64,000 nt of DNA from Sulfurovum sp. (GCA_027082955.1 JALWTA010000030.1:84907-148906), one strand, 5' to 3'. Shown: positions 36,935 to 46,993, numbered from the stretch's first letter. Notes: generated by a model from the letters alone, not told the origin. Numbers and translations: made by a program.

Positions 36935-37573
36935 ATGAAGAGACACTACATTATCATTGGATTTATATCGGTATTTTTTGCGTGGTTTGCGACAGGATGT
37001 GTACAGCGTGGACTTCCCGCACTTCCCGGAGATCAAGGCTACACACATGGATGGAGCAGCAGTGAAGAGCAGGAAAATATCGATATTTCCGATCTTGACA
37101 AGAATTTGACAGAGAGTGGCGCTACCATAAACACGGAAGCTGAAAAAGTACCCCGTATTCCATTCCCGGTAGATGAGTACGCAAGACTGCACAGAATGGG
37201 AAAAGGTACTGTCAAAGGACAGATATATCTCTCTGACGGATATGACAGAAAAGTGTTTGGGAAGGGAACACGCCTTTATCTGAACCCTAGAACCAGTTAT
37301 TCAGATCAGTGGTACCGTGAAAGTTATATCGGTGGGCACAAGATGCAAAAAGCCGATGACAGACTCTTTAACTATCTGCGTTTTACCTCTTCTGATCAAA
37401 ACGGGAACTTTGCCTTCTACGGTGTGCCTTCCGGAAGTTACTATATGATAGGTACCGTTACCTGTGGAGCAGAATGCGGCTATGACAGACCTAAGCAAGT
37501 CCGCATTGCGACACTGGTAACGATCAGAGGTAATCAAGTAATTAACAAGGATCTTGTCGGACCGATGTACTAG
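36935..37573 (+). CDS. Uncharacterised lipoprotein
   Basis: 212 residues with a type II signal peptide and lipobox (FATGC, Cys at about 22). The mature part ends in a carboxypeptidase-regulatory-like beta fold: TVKGQIYLSDGYDRKVFGKG and later SSDQNGNFAFYGVPSGSYYM, which resemble a prealbumin-like domain. An AAAGGGAAAGAG site precedes the ATG. Family not recognised; likely an envelope structural or binding protein. Confidence 0.65.
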   Translation: MKRHYIIIGFISVFFAWFATGCVQRGLPALPGDQGYTHGWSSSEEQENIDISDLDKNLTESGATINTEAEKVPRIPFPVDEYARLHRMGKGTVKGQIYLSDGYDRKVFGKGTRLYLNPRTSYSDQWYRESYIGGHKMQKADDRLFNYLRFTSSDQNGNFAFYGVPSGSYYMIGTVTCGAECGYDRPKQVRIATLVTIRGNQVINKDLVGPMY

Positions 37574-37624
37574 TGTATCCTTGTCAATGGGTACGTAAAA
37601 ATTTTATCTCGGAGAAGGTAGTAT

Positions 37625-38311
37625 TTACTTTCCGGGATAATATCTCTTCAATGCTTCATAGAGGGCACTGGGTGTAATGTGAGGTGTCTTATCAAGGATT
37701 CTCTGCATTGTGACATTGTCCTCTTCTCCATCCCACTCTTTGATGTAACTGCCTTCCTTGTAACCATGATCTTGTCTGAACTGGTTGAGGATGTTTTTGC
37801 CTATATAGAGTTTGTAGAGACTGTCAAGATTGAGCCCCGACTGCATGGCAATATCGAAAAACTGCATGACCAGTTTTTCGGTCGATCCGCCGCAAAGCAG
37901 GGTACGCATGAGTTCTTCGACTGTTTCGATCTGTTCGTAATTGTCTTTTTCAGTTGCAACTGTAGGTTCTCTAAACGCATCGAAATTGGGCAGATTGACG
38001 ATATTGTCTGCTAAATCTTCTATGGTACCAAGCGCTTTGTTTTGGTAGTCTGCAAGTGCCTGCGACATGATAAAGTGCCAGATATCCACCGCTTCAATTT
38101 TGATGTTTTCATAGTCAGGATCGGCATCGATGTTCTTCCAGTGTTTCCACGGATAGCTCTCTATCAGTTCTGCACATTCAAGGTAGGCACAGCGTTTCCA
38201 GTCGATCAGCTTTCCGTTCTTGGTAATGCCGTTCTCCCATCCTTCGCCATTGGTGGCATCATTGAGCTGCTGCTGGAGTTTGAGCATTTGCACGATCATT
38301 TTCATAAACAT
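37625..38311 (-). CDS. dut: Dimeric dUTPase
   Basis: Hydrolyses dUTP to dUMP. The all-alpha dimeric type is shown by WKRCAYLECAELIESYPWKHWK, then KIEAVDIWHFIMS, the metal-binding E..E and E..D sets of the MazG-like dUTPase family. 228 residues. It differs from the trimeric Dut of most bacteria and is typical of Campylobacterota. An ATG two codons downstream is also possible. Confidence 0.9.
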   Translation of the reverse strand: MFMKMIVQMLKLQQQLNDATNGEGWENGITKNGKLIDWKRCAYLECAELIESYPWKHWKNIDADPDYENIKIEAVDIWHFIMSQALADYQNKALGTIEDLADNIVNLPNFDAFREPTVATEKDNYEQIETVEELMRTLLCGGSTEKLVMQFFDIAMQSGLNLDSLYKLYIGKNILNQFRQDHGYKEGSYIKEWDGEEDNVTMQRILDKTPHITPSALYEALKRYYPGK

Positions 38312-38456
38312 ACCTTTCAGAAGAAATAGATAATGAATAATACCCTAAATGCATTGTTGAATGCCTAAATGAGCATATTTATTCAAAGAGCTTAACCATT
38401 TTTGGCTAAAATATTTTTTATCCGCTTTATTGAATGTATAAAAATAAGGAATTATT

Positions 38457-40199
38457 ATGAAAAAAAGATATGTTACTTGGTTGTTTGCAATTTTTTCACT
38501 GGTGTTTGCAATAGCCAGTTATACGGCAGTTGATAATGATCTTGTTAAAACATCGTTTTTGCTTGCATTGTATATGGTGTCCCTCTTATTGATGTATGCG
38601 ATTTTTTCCAAAAAAGGGGCAACAACACATTTATCAGACCATGAGACACAAGATGCTGAAGAATCGTATAGACAAAAGGCGGAGAAACTTGAGGAAGAGA
38701 AGCAGATGACGGAACTCTTCCTTGCAAGTATGTCCCATGAAGTCAGAACACCGCTGAATGGGATTGTAGGGTTGACTGAGCTTCTTGATGGTACAACGTT
38801 AAGCCCGGAACAACGAGAATTCGTAACCATGATTCGGGAAAGTTCGAATAACCTGCGTGTTATTGTCAATGATATTTTGGACATATCTAAGATCAATGCG
38901 GGGAAGATGGAACTTGAAACGATCCCATTTGATTTTTTCGGCAAATTGGCATCCTCTGTCGGCATTTTTGTACCAAAGATCGAAGAGAAAGGCATTGTGC
39001 TTAATTTTTTTACGGATCCAAATATACCGCAAGTGCTTAAAGGCGATCCGACCAGACTTTCACAGGTGGTTATCAACCTAATAAGCAATGCTGTCAAATT
39101 TACGCCTGACGGCGGCAAGATCGATCTTTATGCTGAATATGTAGAAAATACAGATAAACATGTAACCTTTAAGGTTTCTGTCAGTGATTCAGGTATCGGT
39201 TTGACAGAAGCACAACAGCAAAAGATTTTTGAAGCGTATGGACAGGCAGATGCAAGCACCACAAGGATTGCAGGTGGAACGGGGCTTGGATTGACAATCT
39301 CCCGCAAAATCATTGAAGCGATGGGCGGCGAGCTTCAAGTCAAGAGCAAAGAGGGGGAAGGGGCAACATTCTATTTTACGCTTACAATGGATTTCATACC
39401 GTCTGAACATGATAACAGAAAAGGTTATTATGCAGGGAAAGAACTTTCACTGATACTGGGTCAAGACAACCCTCTCAGCAAGTGGAAAGATATATTGCAA
39501 AGATATGGAGACCATTATGGTGCACGGTGTTATTTTGACAGGTATCCGGAAAGGGAGACTGAGATCGTTTTGGTAGAGTTTAGCCAACTGGATACATTAT
39601 CTGATGCATGGTTTGACAACAATCATGCTAAACGAGTGTTGCTTGCTTCCAGTGAATACAGAGACAAAGTTGAAGCAATACGTGATCGGTTTGATGCGGT
39701 AGTCTATAGACCGATTACGCTTGACAAGTGCGATACTATACTGCAATCATCTGTGCAAACAGAAGTACCTGTGGAAAAAGAAGCAAAAGAGGTTTTTGAA
39801 GAACAACCCTCTGATATTTCCAATACACTGAATATTCTTGTTGCAGAAGACAATCCCATTAATCAAAAACTTATTAAAATCGTACTGGAGAAACTTGGTG
39901 CAGAAGTTACCATCGTCTCCAATGGACAGGAAGCATTTGAAGCACGTATAGAAAAAGACTACGACATGGTTTTTATGGATGTGCAGATGCCAATAATGGG
40001 AGGGGTAGAAGCTACACATAAGATTCTCGCTTATGAAGAGAGGCATGAAATGAAACATATTCCTATCATTGCATTGACTGCCAATGCACTTTCCGGTGAC
40101 AGAGAAAAATACATGAATGAAGGTATGGATGACTATGCTACAAAACCACTTGATATCAAAGTGATACAACAGCTGATAGAAACATATTGCAATACTTGA
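38457..40199 (+). CDS. Hybrid sensor histidine kinase with C-terminal receiver
   Basis: 580 residues. Two N-terminal helices (about 7-25 and 33-50) with almost no periplasmic loop; then a coiled coil, HisKA with His94 in SMSHEVRTPLNGIVG, HATPase (N-box LISNAVKFTP, G-boxes DSGIGL and GTGLGL), a degenerate receiver-like stretch (about 325-430) with no phospho-Asp, and a true receiver (VAEDNPINQ, phospho-Asp in MVFMDVQMPIMGG). No input domain is visible, so the stimulus may be membrane-borne or come from a partner. No response regulator lies beside it. Confidence 0.88.
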   Translation: MKKRYVTWLFAIFSLVFAIASYTAVDNDLVKTSFLLALYMVSLLLMYAIFSKKGATTHLSDHETQDAEESYRQKAEKLEEEKQMTELFLASMSHEVRTPLNGIVGLTELLDGTTLSPEQREFVTMIRESSNNLRVIVNDILDISKINAGKMELETIPFDFFGKLASSVGIFVPKIEEKGIVLNFFTDPNIPQVLKGDPTRLSQVVINLISNAVKFTPDGGKIDLYAEYVENTDKHVTFKVSVSDSGIGLTEAQQQKIFEAYGQADASTTRIAGGTGLGLTISRKIIEAMGGELQVKSKEGEGATFYFTLTMDFIPSEHDNRKGYYAGKELSLILGQDNPLSKWKDILQRYGDHYGARCYFDRYPERETEIVLVEFSQLDTLSDAWFDNNHAKRVLLASSEYRDKVEAIRDRFDAVVYRPITLDKCDTILQSSVQTEVPVEKEAKEVFEEQPSDISNTLNILVAEDNPINQKLIKIVLEKLGAEVTIVSNGQEAFEARIEKDYDMVFMDVQMPIMGGVEATHKILAYEERHEMKHIPIIALTANALSGDREKYMNEGMDDYATKPLDIKVIQQLIETYCNT

Positions 40200-40291
40200 C
40201 ACCTATCTCTTCGTATGCTTGAAACAGCACCTTTTTAGCACATTTTGAGTAAAATAGTACCCTTATTCTACCTGCACAAAGGACACATTTT

Positions 40292-42517
40292 ATGTCACAA
40301 CCAGTTGAAAATTTAGATGAAGTGTTAAAGAGCCACAAGCTCTCCAAAGAGGAGTATGAAGATATTCTGCGTATTCTTGACGGGCGTCATCCCAACATTG
40401 TCGAGATCGGTATCTTCTCTGCGATGTGGTCGGAGCACTGTTCGTACAAGTCGAGCAAAAAGTATCTCAACGGCTTTCCTACCAAAGCGCCGTGGGTTAT
40501 CCAGGGACCGGGTGAAAATGCCGGCGTTATTGATATCGGTGACGGGATGGCAGCGGTTTTCAAGATGGAGAGCCACAACCACCCAAGCTACATCGAGCCG
40601 TTTCAGGGGGCTGCTACGGGTGTGGGTGGTATCTTGCGTGATATCTTTACGATGGGTGCAAGACCGGTTGCCAACCTCAATGCGCTGCGTTTTGGTAAGG
40701 TAAGAGGCAATGATGAGACAGCTAAGTATCAGCGTCACTTGGTACGCGGTGTAGTTGACGGTATCGGAAGCTACGGTAACTGTATGGGGGTACCTACCAT
40801 CGGCGGTGAAGTGAGCTTTGATGAGAGCTACAACGGCAATATCCTTGTCAATGCCTTCTCTCTGGGGCTTGTCAAAACCGATGAGATATTCCTTGGTGTT
40901 GCATCCGGTGTGGGCAACCCAGTCATGTATGTCGGCTCCAAAACCGGACGTGACGGACTGGGTGGTGCAGTGATGAGTTCTGACTCCTTTACCGAAGAGT
41001 CAAAATCACTCAGACCAACCGTGCAGGTAGGTGACCCGTTTACCGAAAAACTGCTGCTTGAGGCGTGTCTGGAACTCTTCAAAACCGATGCGATCATCGG
41101 TATTCAGGATATGGGAGCAGCAGGTTTGACCTCAAGCTCTTTTGAAATGGCAGGAAAAACCGGTGCAGGGCTTAGAATGGATCTTGACAAAGTACCCGCA
41201 CGTGAAGAGGGGATGACCCCGTACGACTTCATGCTCTCCGAGTCTCAGGAGCGCATGCTCATCTGTGCCAAAAAGGGGCGTGAGCAGGAGATCATTGATA
41301 TTTTTGAGAAGTGGGGACTGGATGTTGCGGTCATCGGTGAAGTGACCGATACGGAGCGAATGGAGCTCTTCTGGTATGGAGAGAAGGTGTGTGATATGCC
41401 TATCGCTCCGGTGAGTGAAGAGGCACCGATTTTGGACAGACCAACGGCGAGACCAAAATATCTTGACGAGGTCAATGCCAAGAGTGTCGATGATTTCGCA
41501 CCGGTTGACAATCAGGAAGCGTATGAAAAACTGCTTGCTTCACTGGAAGTAGTGGACAAGGCATGGGTCTACAACCAGTATGACTCTATGGTACAGACCA
41601 ACACGACCAAACACCCCGGAAGCCTTGACGCTTCTGCCATCCGTGTAAAAGAGAACGGCAAAGCACTGGCGATGAGTTCAGACTGTAATCCTCGTTATTG
41701 CTACATTGACCCAAAAGGCGGTGCGGCACTGGCGGTGGTAGAGTCTGGTCGAAACGTGGCGATGACAGGAGCAAGACCGCTCTCCATCACTGATTGTCTG
41801 AACTACGGTAACCCTGAAAACCCCGAAGTGATGTGGCAGTTTGCCCAGGGCTGTGAAGGGATAAAAGAGGCGTGCAGTGCGTTAAACACGCCGGTCGTCT
41901 CCGGAAACGTCTCGCTTTACAACGAGACCAACGGTGTTTCAGTATTTCCTACACCTGCTATTGCGATGGTAGGACTCAATGAGGACGAGAACAAAGTACT
42001 GCCTTCTTCGTTCCAGAAAGAGGGATCACACATTATCCTTGTAGGTGAGACCAAAGGAGAATTCGGGGGATCGCTTTACATTAAAGAGCTTTACGGCGAG
42101 ACAGTCGGTAAACTACCAAGCTTTGAGTATGAAAAAGAGCTTGCGCTTTGGGATCTGGTGATTGAAGCGAACAAAAAAGGACTGCTGCTTAGTGCCAAAG
42201 ATGTCAACCTCGGGGGTATCGCTATAGCACTAAGCAAGATGGCGGCAGTGGGCGACAAGGGTGTCTTTGTCGATTTTGAACTGAAAAACAGCAGAGATAT
42301 CTTCGATGAGTCACAAAGCCGTGCACTGCTTGAAGTAGGCAGCATCGAAGATCTCGATGCGGTGATGGCGATGGCGAATGAGCTGGGTCTCAAAGCCCAA
42401 GTGATTGGGAATGTCGGCGGTAAAGATGTGAAGGTCAATGAGGTGGTGATGCCGCTGGATCGCGTCAAAGATATTTATTTTAATACCTTTGCGAGAACCA
42501 TTGAACAAGATCTGTAG
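40292..42517 (+). CDS. purL: Phosphoribosylformylglycinamidine synthase subunit PurL
   Basis: Fourth step of purine synthesis, converting FGAR to FGAM. The 741-residue form is the small PurL that needs PurS and PurQ. Seen: [36 protein letters not shown] (in part), [16 protein letters not shown], and a second repeat with [11 protein letters not shown]. The gene is followed by a gap of palindromic elements, then purH. Confidence 0.97.
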   Translation: MSQPVENLDEVLKSHKLSKEEYEDILRILDGRHPNIVEIGIFSAMWSEHCSYKSSKKYLNGFPTKAPWVIQGPGENAGVIDIGDGMAAVFKMESHNHPSYIEPFQGAATGVGGILRDIFTMGARPVANLNALRFGKVRGNDETAKYQRHLVRGVVDGIGSYGNCMGVPTIGGEVSFDESYNGNILVNAFSLGLVKTDEIFLGVASGVGNPVMYVGSKTGRDGLGGAVMSSDSFTEESKSLRPTVQVGDPFTEKLLLEACLELFKTDAIIGIQDMGAAGLTSSSFEMAGKTGAGLRMDLDKVPAREEGMTPYDFMLSESQERMLICAKKGREQEIIDIFEKWGLDVAVIGEVTDTERMELFWYGEKVCDMPIAPVSEEAPILDRPTARPKYLDEVNAKSVDDFAPVDNQEAYEKLLASLEVVDKAWVYNQYDSMVQTNTTKHPGSLDASAIRVKENGKALAMSSDCNPRYCYIDPKGGAALAVVESGRNVAMTGARPLSITDCLNYGNPENPEVMWQFAQGCEGIKEACSALNTPVVSGNVSLYNETNGVSVFPTPAIAMVGLNEDENKVLPSSFQKEGSHIILVGETKGEFGGSLYIKELYGETVGKLPSFEYEKELALWDLVIEANKKGLLLSAKDVNLGGIAIALSKMAAVGDKGVFVDFELKNSRDIFDESQSRALLEVGSIEDLDAVMAMANELGLKAQVIGNVGGKDVKVNEVVMPLDRVKDIYFNTFARTIEQDL

Positions 42518-42527
42518 GTTTTTCGTC

Positions 42528-42548
42528 ATTCCTGGTTTGACCGGGAAT
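42528..42548. repeat. dRS3-like short palindrome
   Basis: ATTCC-TGGTTTGACCG-GGAAT inverted repeat just after purL. The ATTCC...GGAAT form recalls the Neisseria dRS3 type found in several proteobacteria. No U-tract follows. Confidence 0.4.
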
Positions 42549-42576
42549 CTTGATCTTGAACGGGTATTATTGGTTT

Positions 42577-42710
42577 AACGTTTCTTTTCCACCTTTTTAG
42601 AAAAGGTGGAGCTAAAAGCGTTACTTTTGCAATTGTGCGGACGGTGGCTACAGCGCCTTGCTTCGCAAATATGGGCGCTTTCGCACCTGCACAAAGAGTG
42701 CAAAAGTAAC
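42577..42710. repeat. Nested-palindrome element between purL and purH
   Basis: Two adjoining palindromes. The first is a perfect hairpin TCCACCTTTT-TAG-AAAAGGTGGA (42588-42610). The second has a 12-bp outer repeat (GTTACTTTTGCA, 42620-42631, with 42699-42710) and inside it GTGCG/CGCAC, AGCGCC/GGCGCT and TTGC-TTC-GCAA, each in register. The structure is that of a compact mobile or RNA element, not a gene. Confidence 0.65.
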
Positions 42711-42742
42711 ACAAAAAATTTGTTATGAAAAAGTGAGAGAAA

Positions 42743-44275
42743 ATGAGAGCATTATTGAGTGTGAGTGATAAGAGTGGGATTGTAGAGTTTGCCAAGGGGC
42801 TGGAGAAGCTTGGATGGGAGATCATCTCAACAGGCGGTACCTACAAGAAGCTAAGTGAAGCAGGTGTAAAGGTCATCGAGATCGATGAGGTGACGAAGTT
42901 TCCTGAGTGTTTTGAAGGGCGTGTCAAGACGCTCAATCCGTATGTACACGGCGGGATTTTACATAAGCGTGGTGATGAGGCGCATGTGGCACAGGCAAAA
43001 GAGCTTGGCGTTGAGGGCATCGATCTTGTATGTGTCAACCTCTATCCGTTCAAGGCGACTATCGAGCGTACCGATGACTTTGATGAGATCATTGAAAACA
43101 TTGACATCGGTGGACCAACCATGGTACGCTCTGCAGCGAAGAACTTCAACGATGTACTCATTGTCACTGATGCAGCGGACTATACCCCTGTGCTTGAAGC
43201 ACTCCAAAAGGGAGAGGACAGCTTCGAGTTCAGACGTGATCTGATGATCAAAGCCTTTGAACATACCGCAGCGTATGACAGCATGATCGCCAACTATATG
43301 AACAAACGTTTCAACAACGGTTTTGGGGAGTACCAGTTCATTGCAGGTAAAAAAGCGTTCCAGACACGTTACGGAGAGAACCCGCATCAAGATGGGGCAC
43401 TCTATGAGTTTGACGGTTTCTTTAGCGAGAACTTCAAACAGCTCAAAGGCGAAGCAAGCTTCAATAACCTCACCGATGTCAACGGTGCGCTCAAGATCGC
43501 TTCAAGTTTTGGGGATGAGAATGCTGTCTGTATCGTCAAACATGGCAACCCTTGCGGATTTGCCATCAAAGATACGCTGCTTGAGAGCTATACCGAAGCG
43601 CTGAAGTGTGATCCGGTATCTGCCTTTGGTGGTGTAGTTGCGGTAAACGGTGTGGTAGACAAAGCGCTGGCTGAGAAGATGAATGAGATCTTCCTTGAAG
43701 TGATCATGGCAGCAGACTTTACGCCTGAAGCACTGGAAGTATTTGAGAGCAAAAAGCGTATCAAACTCTTTGCACAGGGTGGCAAGAAGCTGGTGATGGC
43801 AGGCGACAAGTACGACTTTAAACATGTTGACGGCGGTTTTGTCTTCCAGAACGCCGACTGCATCTGTGACAACGAGGTACACAACGCCCATCTCAAATCC
43901 AAAAAAGAGGCGACCGCGCAGGAGATGAAAGACCTTGAGATCGCATGGAAGGTAGCAGGGCTTACCAAGTCCAACTGTGTTGTTTACGTCAAAGATTCGG
44001 CAATGGTAGCCGTAGGTATGGGGATGACCAGCCGTGTCGATGCCGCACAGTGTGCGCTTAAAAAAGCCAAAGAGATGGGACTAGATGTGACTGGTGCAGC
44101 AATGGCGTCTGAAGCCTTCTTCCCGTTTCGTGACTCTGTTGATGCGGCAGCTGAGGCAGGTGTAAGTGCCATCATCGAACCGGGCGGCTCCATTCGTGAT
44201 GATGAGGTGATCGAAGCTGCCAACGAGCATGGCATTGCGCTTTACTTTACGACTGTAAGACACTTTTTGCACTAA
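42743..44275 (+). CDS. purH: Bifunctional AICAR transformylase/IMP cyclohydrolase
   Basis: Last two steps to IMP. The IMP cyclohydrolase domain (about 1-190) begins [20 protein letters not shown] and has STGGTYK; the AICARFT domain (about 195-510) contains the catalytic [10 protein letters not shown]. 510 residues, normal length. A ribosome site (GAGAGAAA) is weak. Heptamer repeats begin 20 bases after the stop. Confidence 0.97.
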   Translation: MRALLSVSDKSGIVEFAKGLEKLGWEIISTGGTYKKLSEAGVKVIEIDEVTKFPECFEGRVKTLNPYVHGGILHKRGDEAHVAQAKELGVEGIDLVCVNLYPFKATIERTDDFDEIIENIDIGGPTMVRSAAKNFNDVLIVTDAADYTPVLEALQKGEDSFEFRRDLMIKAFEHTAAYDSMIANYMNKRFNNGFGEYQFIAGKKAFQTRYGENPHQDGALYEFDGFFSENFKQLKGEASFNNLTDVNGALKIASSFGDENAVCIVKHGNPCGFAIKDTLLESYTEALKCDPVSAFGGVVAVNGVVDKALAEKMNEIFLEVIMAADFTPEALEVFESKKRIKLFAQGGKKLVMAGDKYDFKHVDGGFVFQNADCICDNEVHNAHLKSKKEATAQEMKDLEIAWKVAGLTKSNCVVYVKDSAMVAVGMGMTSRVDAAQCALKKAKEMGLDVTGAAMASEAFFPFRDSVDAAAEAGVSAIIEPGGSIRDDEVIEAANEHGIALYFTTVRHFLH

Positions 44276-44294
44276 AAGCGGTTGCTTTTAGTGC

Positions 44295-44322
44295 AGTGAA
44301 GAGTGAATAGAGAAGAGTGAAG
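44295..44322. repeat. AGTGAAG heptamer array
   Basis: Four heptamers in register: AGTGAAG, AGTGAAT, AGAGAAG, AGTGAAG, directly after purH. The unit differs from the GCTAAAC array at the far end of the same gap. Confidence 0.6.
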
Positions 44323-44402
44323 AGTTTCGGTATGCTTTGCTTTGCAAAGCTTTTATTGACATACATATAATCTTTTTCTAGATCATTTATACTTTCAATG
44401 CT

Positions 44403-44484
44403 TTTGGAATCGGAGGCTTTAGCCCCGCTGAAAGTTGCTTTTCTGATGCAAGGTATAGCCGAAGCTAAAGCTTTCGGTTCCAAA
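44403..44484 (+). repeat. Long hairpin with G-U pairs after purH
   Basis: A 21-bp stem (44403-44423 with 44464-44484) closes a 40-base loop that has its own TTGC/GCAA pairing. The three imperfect positions are G-U or U-G pairs only if the + strand is the RNA; on the - strand they would be A-C clashes. This favours a + strand RNA structure. Confidence 0.5.
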
Positions 44485-44493
44485 TAAAGTTTT

Positions 44494-44546
44494 AAGCTTC
44501 GCTTCAAACAAACAATGCAAAATTTGCTAAACGCTAAACGCTAAAC
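44494..44546. repeat. 32-bp conserved unit plus GCTAAAC heptamer array
   Basis: Second copy of the 32-bp sequence (44494-44525; 29 of 32 identical to 17110-17141), followed by three GCTAAAC units (44526-44546). The array runs into the 3' end of the leftward methyltransferase gene and encodes its last residues. Confidence 0.75.
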
Positions 44547-45322
44547 GCTCCTTTCTTAAACTGATACATCATAATCGAAGCCGCAATCGCCACATTGAAA
44601 CTTTTGATCTCCGGTTCCATCTCTATGGTGACCACTTCATCGCACAATGCCAGAATATCCTCGGAAATACCTAACTGCTCATGTCCCATAAGAAGCACCC
44701 ACTTCTGGGGGATTTTGACTTGTGAGAGCGGGGTGGAATCTGGGGTGACCTCTGCTGCAAAGATACGGTAGCCAAGCTGCTTGAGCGCTTTGAGCGTCTC
44801 TTTGATGTCGCTGTAGCGGTGGTAGTGTAGTTTGCCGATGTGCCCCATGCTGATACGTACGGCACGTCTGGCGTAGGGGTGTGGTCCATGGGTTGGGAGA
44901 AGGTAGCTGTTGACACCCAGTGCAGCGGCACTGCGGGCAATAGCACCGACATTGTCGGAGTTACTGATCTCGTCAAGCATGATGATCTGCTCATCAAGTG
45001 CATCAAGCGGGGTTTCGTCCGGACGGATGGCGTGCATCATGATATTGTGGTGGAGGCGATGTCCCACGACCTGCTCAAGAACAGCTTTGGGTGCCACATA
45101 AGCTACAGGCACATCGTAAGCTTCAAGCCACGAGGCATTTTCATCAAAGTAGCGTTGTGTAGCAAAGATGCTTTTGATCTCTACCCCCGCTTCGATGAGC
45201 AGTTTTATCACTTTTGGGCTGTCTGCAACAAAGGAGCCGTCTTTGCTGAAAGCATTCTCCCTGAAGCTTTGGTATATGTTGAGTTCCGGTATATCGAGGG
45301 TTGTTACTTCTACTGTTTTCAT
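44534..45322 (-). CDS. TrmH family (SPOUT) RNA 2'-O-methyltransferase
   Basis: 262 residues with a substrate-binding N-terminal domain (about 1-100) and the SPOUT knot: LDEISNSDNVGAIARSAAAL, VLLMGHEQLGIS and VTIEMEPEIKSFNVAIAAS. It methylates a ribose in rRNA or tRNA; the exact target (RlmB, TrmH or TsnR type) cannot be told. The last codons (AFSV) lie within a heptamer array, so array length can change the C-terminus. Confidence 0.85.
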   Translation of the reverse strand: MKTVEVTTLDIPELNIYQSFRENAFSKDGSFVADSPKVIKLLIEAGVEIKSIFATQRYFDENASWLEAYDVPVAYVAPKAVLEQVVGHRLHHNIMMHAIRPDETPLDALDEQIIMLDEISNSDNVGAIARSAAALGVNSYLLPTHGPHPYARRAVRISMGHIGKLHYHRYSDIKETLKALKQLGYRIFAAEVTPDSTPLSQVKIPQKWVLLMGHEQLGISEDILALCDEVVTIEMEPEIKSFNVAIAASIMMYQFKKGAFSV

Positions 45323-45391
45323 AGGATGTATTGTACATCAAAAGAGCTCTGAAAGAGATAGAAAAAGTTTTGAAAAAAATAGTAAAGTTGA

Positions 45392-45421
45392 TTGACATTG
45401 ACTAAACTTTTCTGATATAAT
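45392..45421 (+). promoter_or_regulatory. Promoter of dnaJ-hspR
   Basis: TTGACA (45392-45397), an 18-base spacer, then TATAAT (45416-45421), the best sigma-70 match in the window. It is followed by a leader of about 170 bases. Confidence 0.7.
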
Positions 45422-45469
45422 ACGTCTAAAATTAAAGTTACATTAAAAAGTTCTTTAGCTCCTTGGTAT

Positions 45470-45548
45470 TTTATGACAACACTCCTGTACCTTGAAACGG
45501 CAGTGCCGTCCTTCGGGTAGAGTGCAAGGTTTGTTACATTGTCATAAA
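45470..45548. repeat. Nested-palindrome element in the dnaJ leader
   Basis: A 79-bp block with perfect 10-bp ends (TTTATGACAA / TTGTCATAAA), inner ACCTTG / CAAGGT (45489-45494, 45525-45530) and a hairpin ACGGC-AGT-GCCGT. It lies between the promoter and the dnaJ start, so it would be in the mRNA leader. It may be a regulatory RNA structure or an inserted element. Confidence 0.6.
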
Positions 45549-45596
45549 GTACAGTCTTTGGGAGTATTGATCTGATAAGTAGGAAGAGGTTTAGCC

Positions 45597-46484
45597 ATGT
45601 CAAAAAGTCTATATGAAACATTGGGCGTCAGTGAAAATGCGAGTGCTGACGAGATAAAAAAAGCGTATCGAAAACTCGCACGAAAATACCATCCGGATAT
45701 CAACAAAGATCCGGAAGCACAGGAGAAGTTCAAAGAGATCAATGCTGCGTATGAAGTGTTGAGCGACCCTGAAAAGAAAGCGCAGTATGACCAGTTTGGT
45801 GACCAGATGTTCGGCGGTCAGAACTTCCAGGATTTTGCACGGGGTCAAGGTGCTGATGTTGATCTTGAAGAGATCTTGCGTCAAATGTTCGGTGGCGGTG
45901 CCAGTGGCTTTGGCGGTTTTGGCGGTGGCAGTGCCCGCGGCGGATTCGGCGGCTTTGGCGGTGGTGGGTTCGGTGGCGGATATCAGGCACCGGATCTTGA
46001 TGTCCACGCCCGTATCACCGTACCGTTCCTTGTCTCGGTAAATGGTGGGAAACACCATATCTCCATCAATGGAGAGAGTTTCGATATCAAGATTCCCGCA
46101 GGGATCAAAAGCGGTGAAACACTGCGTGTGCGCGGCAAAGGGAAAAAAGCAGGCGGGCAGAGCGGTGACCTGCTGATCAAGGTAGAGGTAGCCGATTCGC
46201 CAGAGTATGAGCGTAAAGGAAACGACCTTTACAAGACTTTTGACGTACCGCTCAAAGATGCCCTCTTTGGCGGCAAGGTGCAGGTACAGACACCGGAAAA
46301 AGAGGTCTCCCTAAAGGTCCCTAAGAACACCAAGAACGGGCAGAAGTTCAGACTCAAAGGCAAAGGGGTGCCTGACAGAAAAACAGCACTTAAAGGTGAC
46401 CTGTATCTGATTGCCAATATTGTACTGCCGGATGTTGATTCACTCGATCCAGAACTTAGAAAAATGTGTGAAGAAAAATTGTAA
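45597..46484 (+). CDS. cbpA: DnaJ-type co-chaperone (CbpA-like)
   Basis: 295 residues. J domain at 1-70 with HPD at 32-34 ([10 protein letters not shown]), then a Gly/Phe-rich region (about 90-130), and the C-terminal substrate domains without the zinc-finger cysteines of true DnaJ; so a type II, CbpA-like J protein. It stimulates DnaK. hspR follows by 12 bases, as in Helicobacter and Campylobacter heat-shock operons. Confidence 0.92.
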   Translation: MSKSLYETLGVSENASADEIKKAYRKLARKYHPDINKDPEAQEKFKEINAAYEVLSDPEKKAQYDQFGDQMFGGQNFQDFARGQGADVDLEEILRQMFGGGASGFGGFGGGSARGGFGGFGGGGFGGGYQAPDLDVHARITVPFLVSVNGGKHHISINGESFDIKIPAGIKSGETLRVRGKGKKAGGQSGDLLIKVEVADSPEYERKGNDLYKTFDVPLKDALFGGKVQVQTPEKEVSLKVPKNTKNGQKFRLKGKGVPDRKTALKGDLYLIANIVLPDVDSLDPELRKMCEEKL

Positions 46485-46496
46485 AAGGAGAGTAAG

Positions 46497-46868
46497 ATGC
46501 ACAGTTATGACGAACCTGTCTATCTGATTTCGGTTGTTGCTTCGATGTTGAACATCCACCCGCAGACACTGCGGCAGTATGAGCGTGAGGGGCTTGTCGA
46601 ACCCTCGCGTACACAGGGGCGTATGCGTCTTTACTCCCAACGTGATATCGACCGTATGAAACTGATCTTGCGTCTGACACGCCAGCTTGGGGTCAACCTA
46701 GCAGGTGTGGACATTGTGCTGCAGCTTAAAGAGCAGATCGACCAGATGCAGCAGGAGATCGACCAGTTGCGTGAAGAGCTGAGCAAAGTGAACAGAAACG
46801 GCTCTGTGCACAGCTCTAAAGCGCTGGTAACCAAAAATGCGTACGATATTATTATCTTCGAAGAGTGA
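46497..46868 (+). CDS. hspR: HspR heat-shock repressor (MerR family)
   Basis: 123 residues. A MerR-type winged helix at the N-terminus (YLISVVASMLNIHPQTLRQY then GRMRLYSQRDIDRM) and a C-terminal coiled coil (LKEQIDQMQQEIDQLREEL). HspR represses chaperone operons, including its own, with DnaK as co-repressor in other bacteria. I do not see a clear HAIR operator (CTTGAGT-N7-ACTCAAG) in front of the operon. Confidence 0.9.
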   Translation: MHSYDEPVYLISVVASMLNIHPQTLRQYEREGLVEPSRTQGRMRLYSQRDIDRMKLILRLTRQLGVNLAGVDIVLQLKEQIDQMQQEIDQLREELSKVNRNGSVHSSKALVTKNAYDIIIFEE

Positions 46869-46885
46869 TATACCGGTCGCTCTTC
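46860..46885 (+). terminator. Probable terminator of dnaJ-hspR
   Basis: GAAGAGTG / CGCTCTTC stem (one G-U pair) starting at the hspR stop, followed by a pyrimidine-rich TCTTCTTTCTCTTTT run. Confidence 0.5.
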
Positions 46886-46956
46886 TCTTCTTTCTCTTTT
46901 ATTTCCAAAAACAGACTTATTTGATATAGATTAACTTTTGGTATATCCTTCAGGGC

Positions 46957-46962
46957 TATAAT
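46957..46962 (+). promoter_or_regulatory. -10 box of the pdh operon
   Basis: TATAAT 32 bases before pdhA, with a weak CTTTTG at -35. An AAGGA ribosome site lies at 46982-46986. Confidence 0.55.
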
Positions 46963-46993
46963 AGGTCAATAAGCCTACTACAAGGATATTGCT

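Noticed and set aside
42526..42825. A leftward 99-codon frame across the purL-purH gap
   Set aside because: It is made of the palindromic element and the start of purH on the wrong strand, has no ribosome site and no domain.
45392..45596. HspR HAIR operator before dnaJ
   Set aside because: CTTG and CAAG pieces occur inside the palindrome, but not with the proper CTTGAGT-N7-ACTCAAG spacing.
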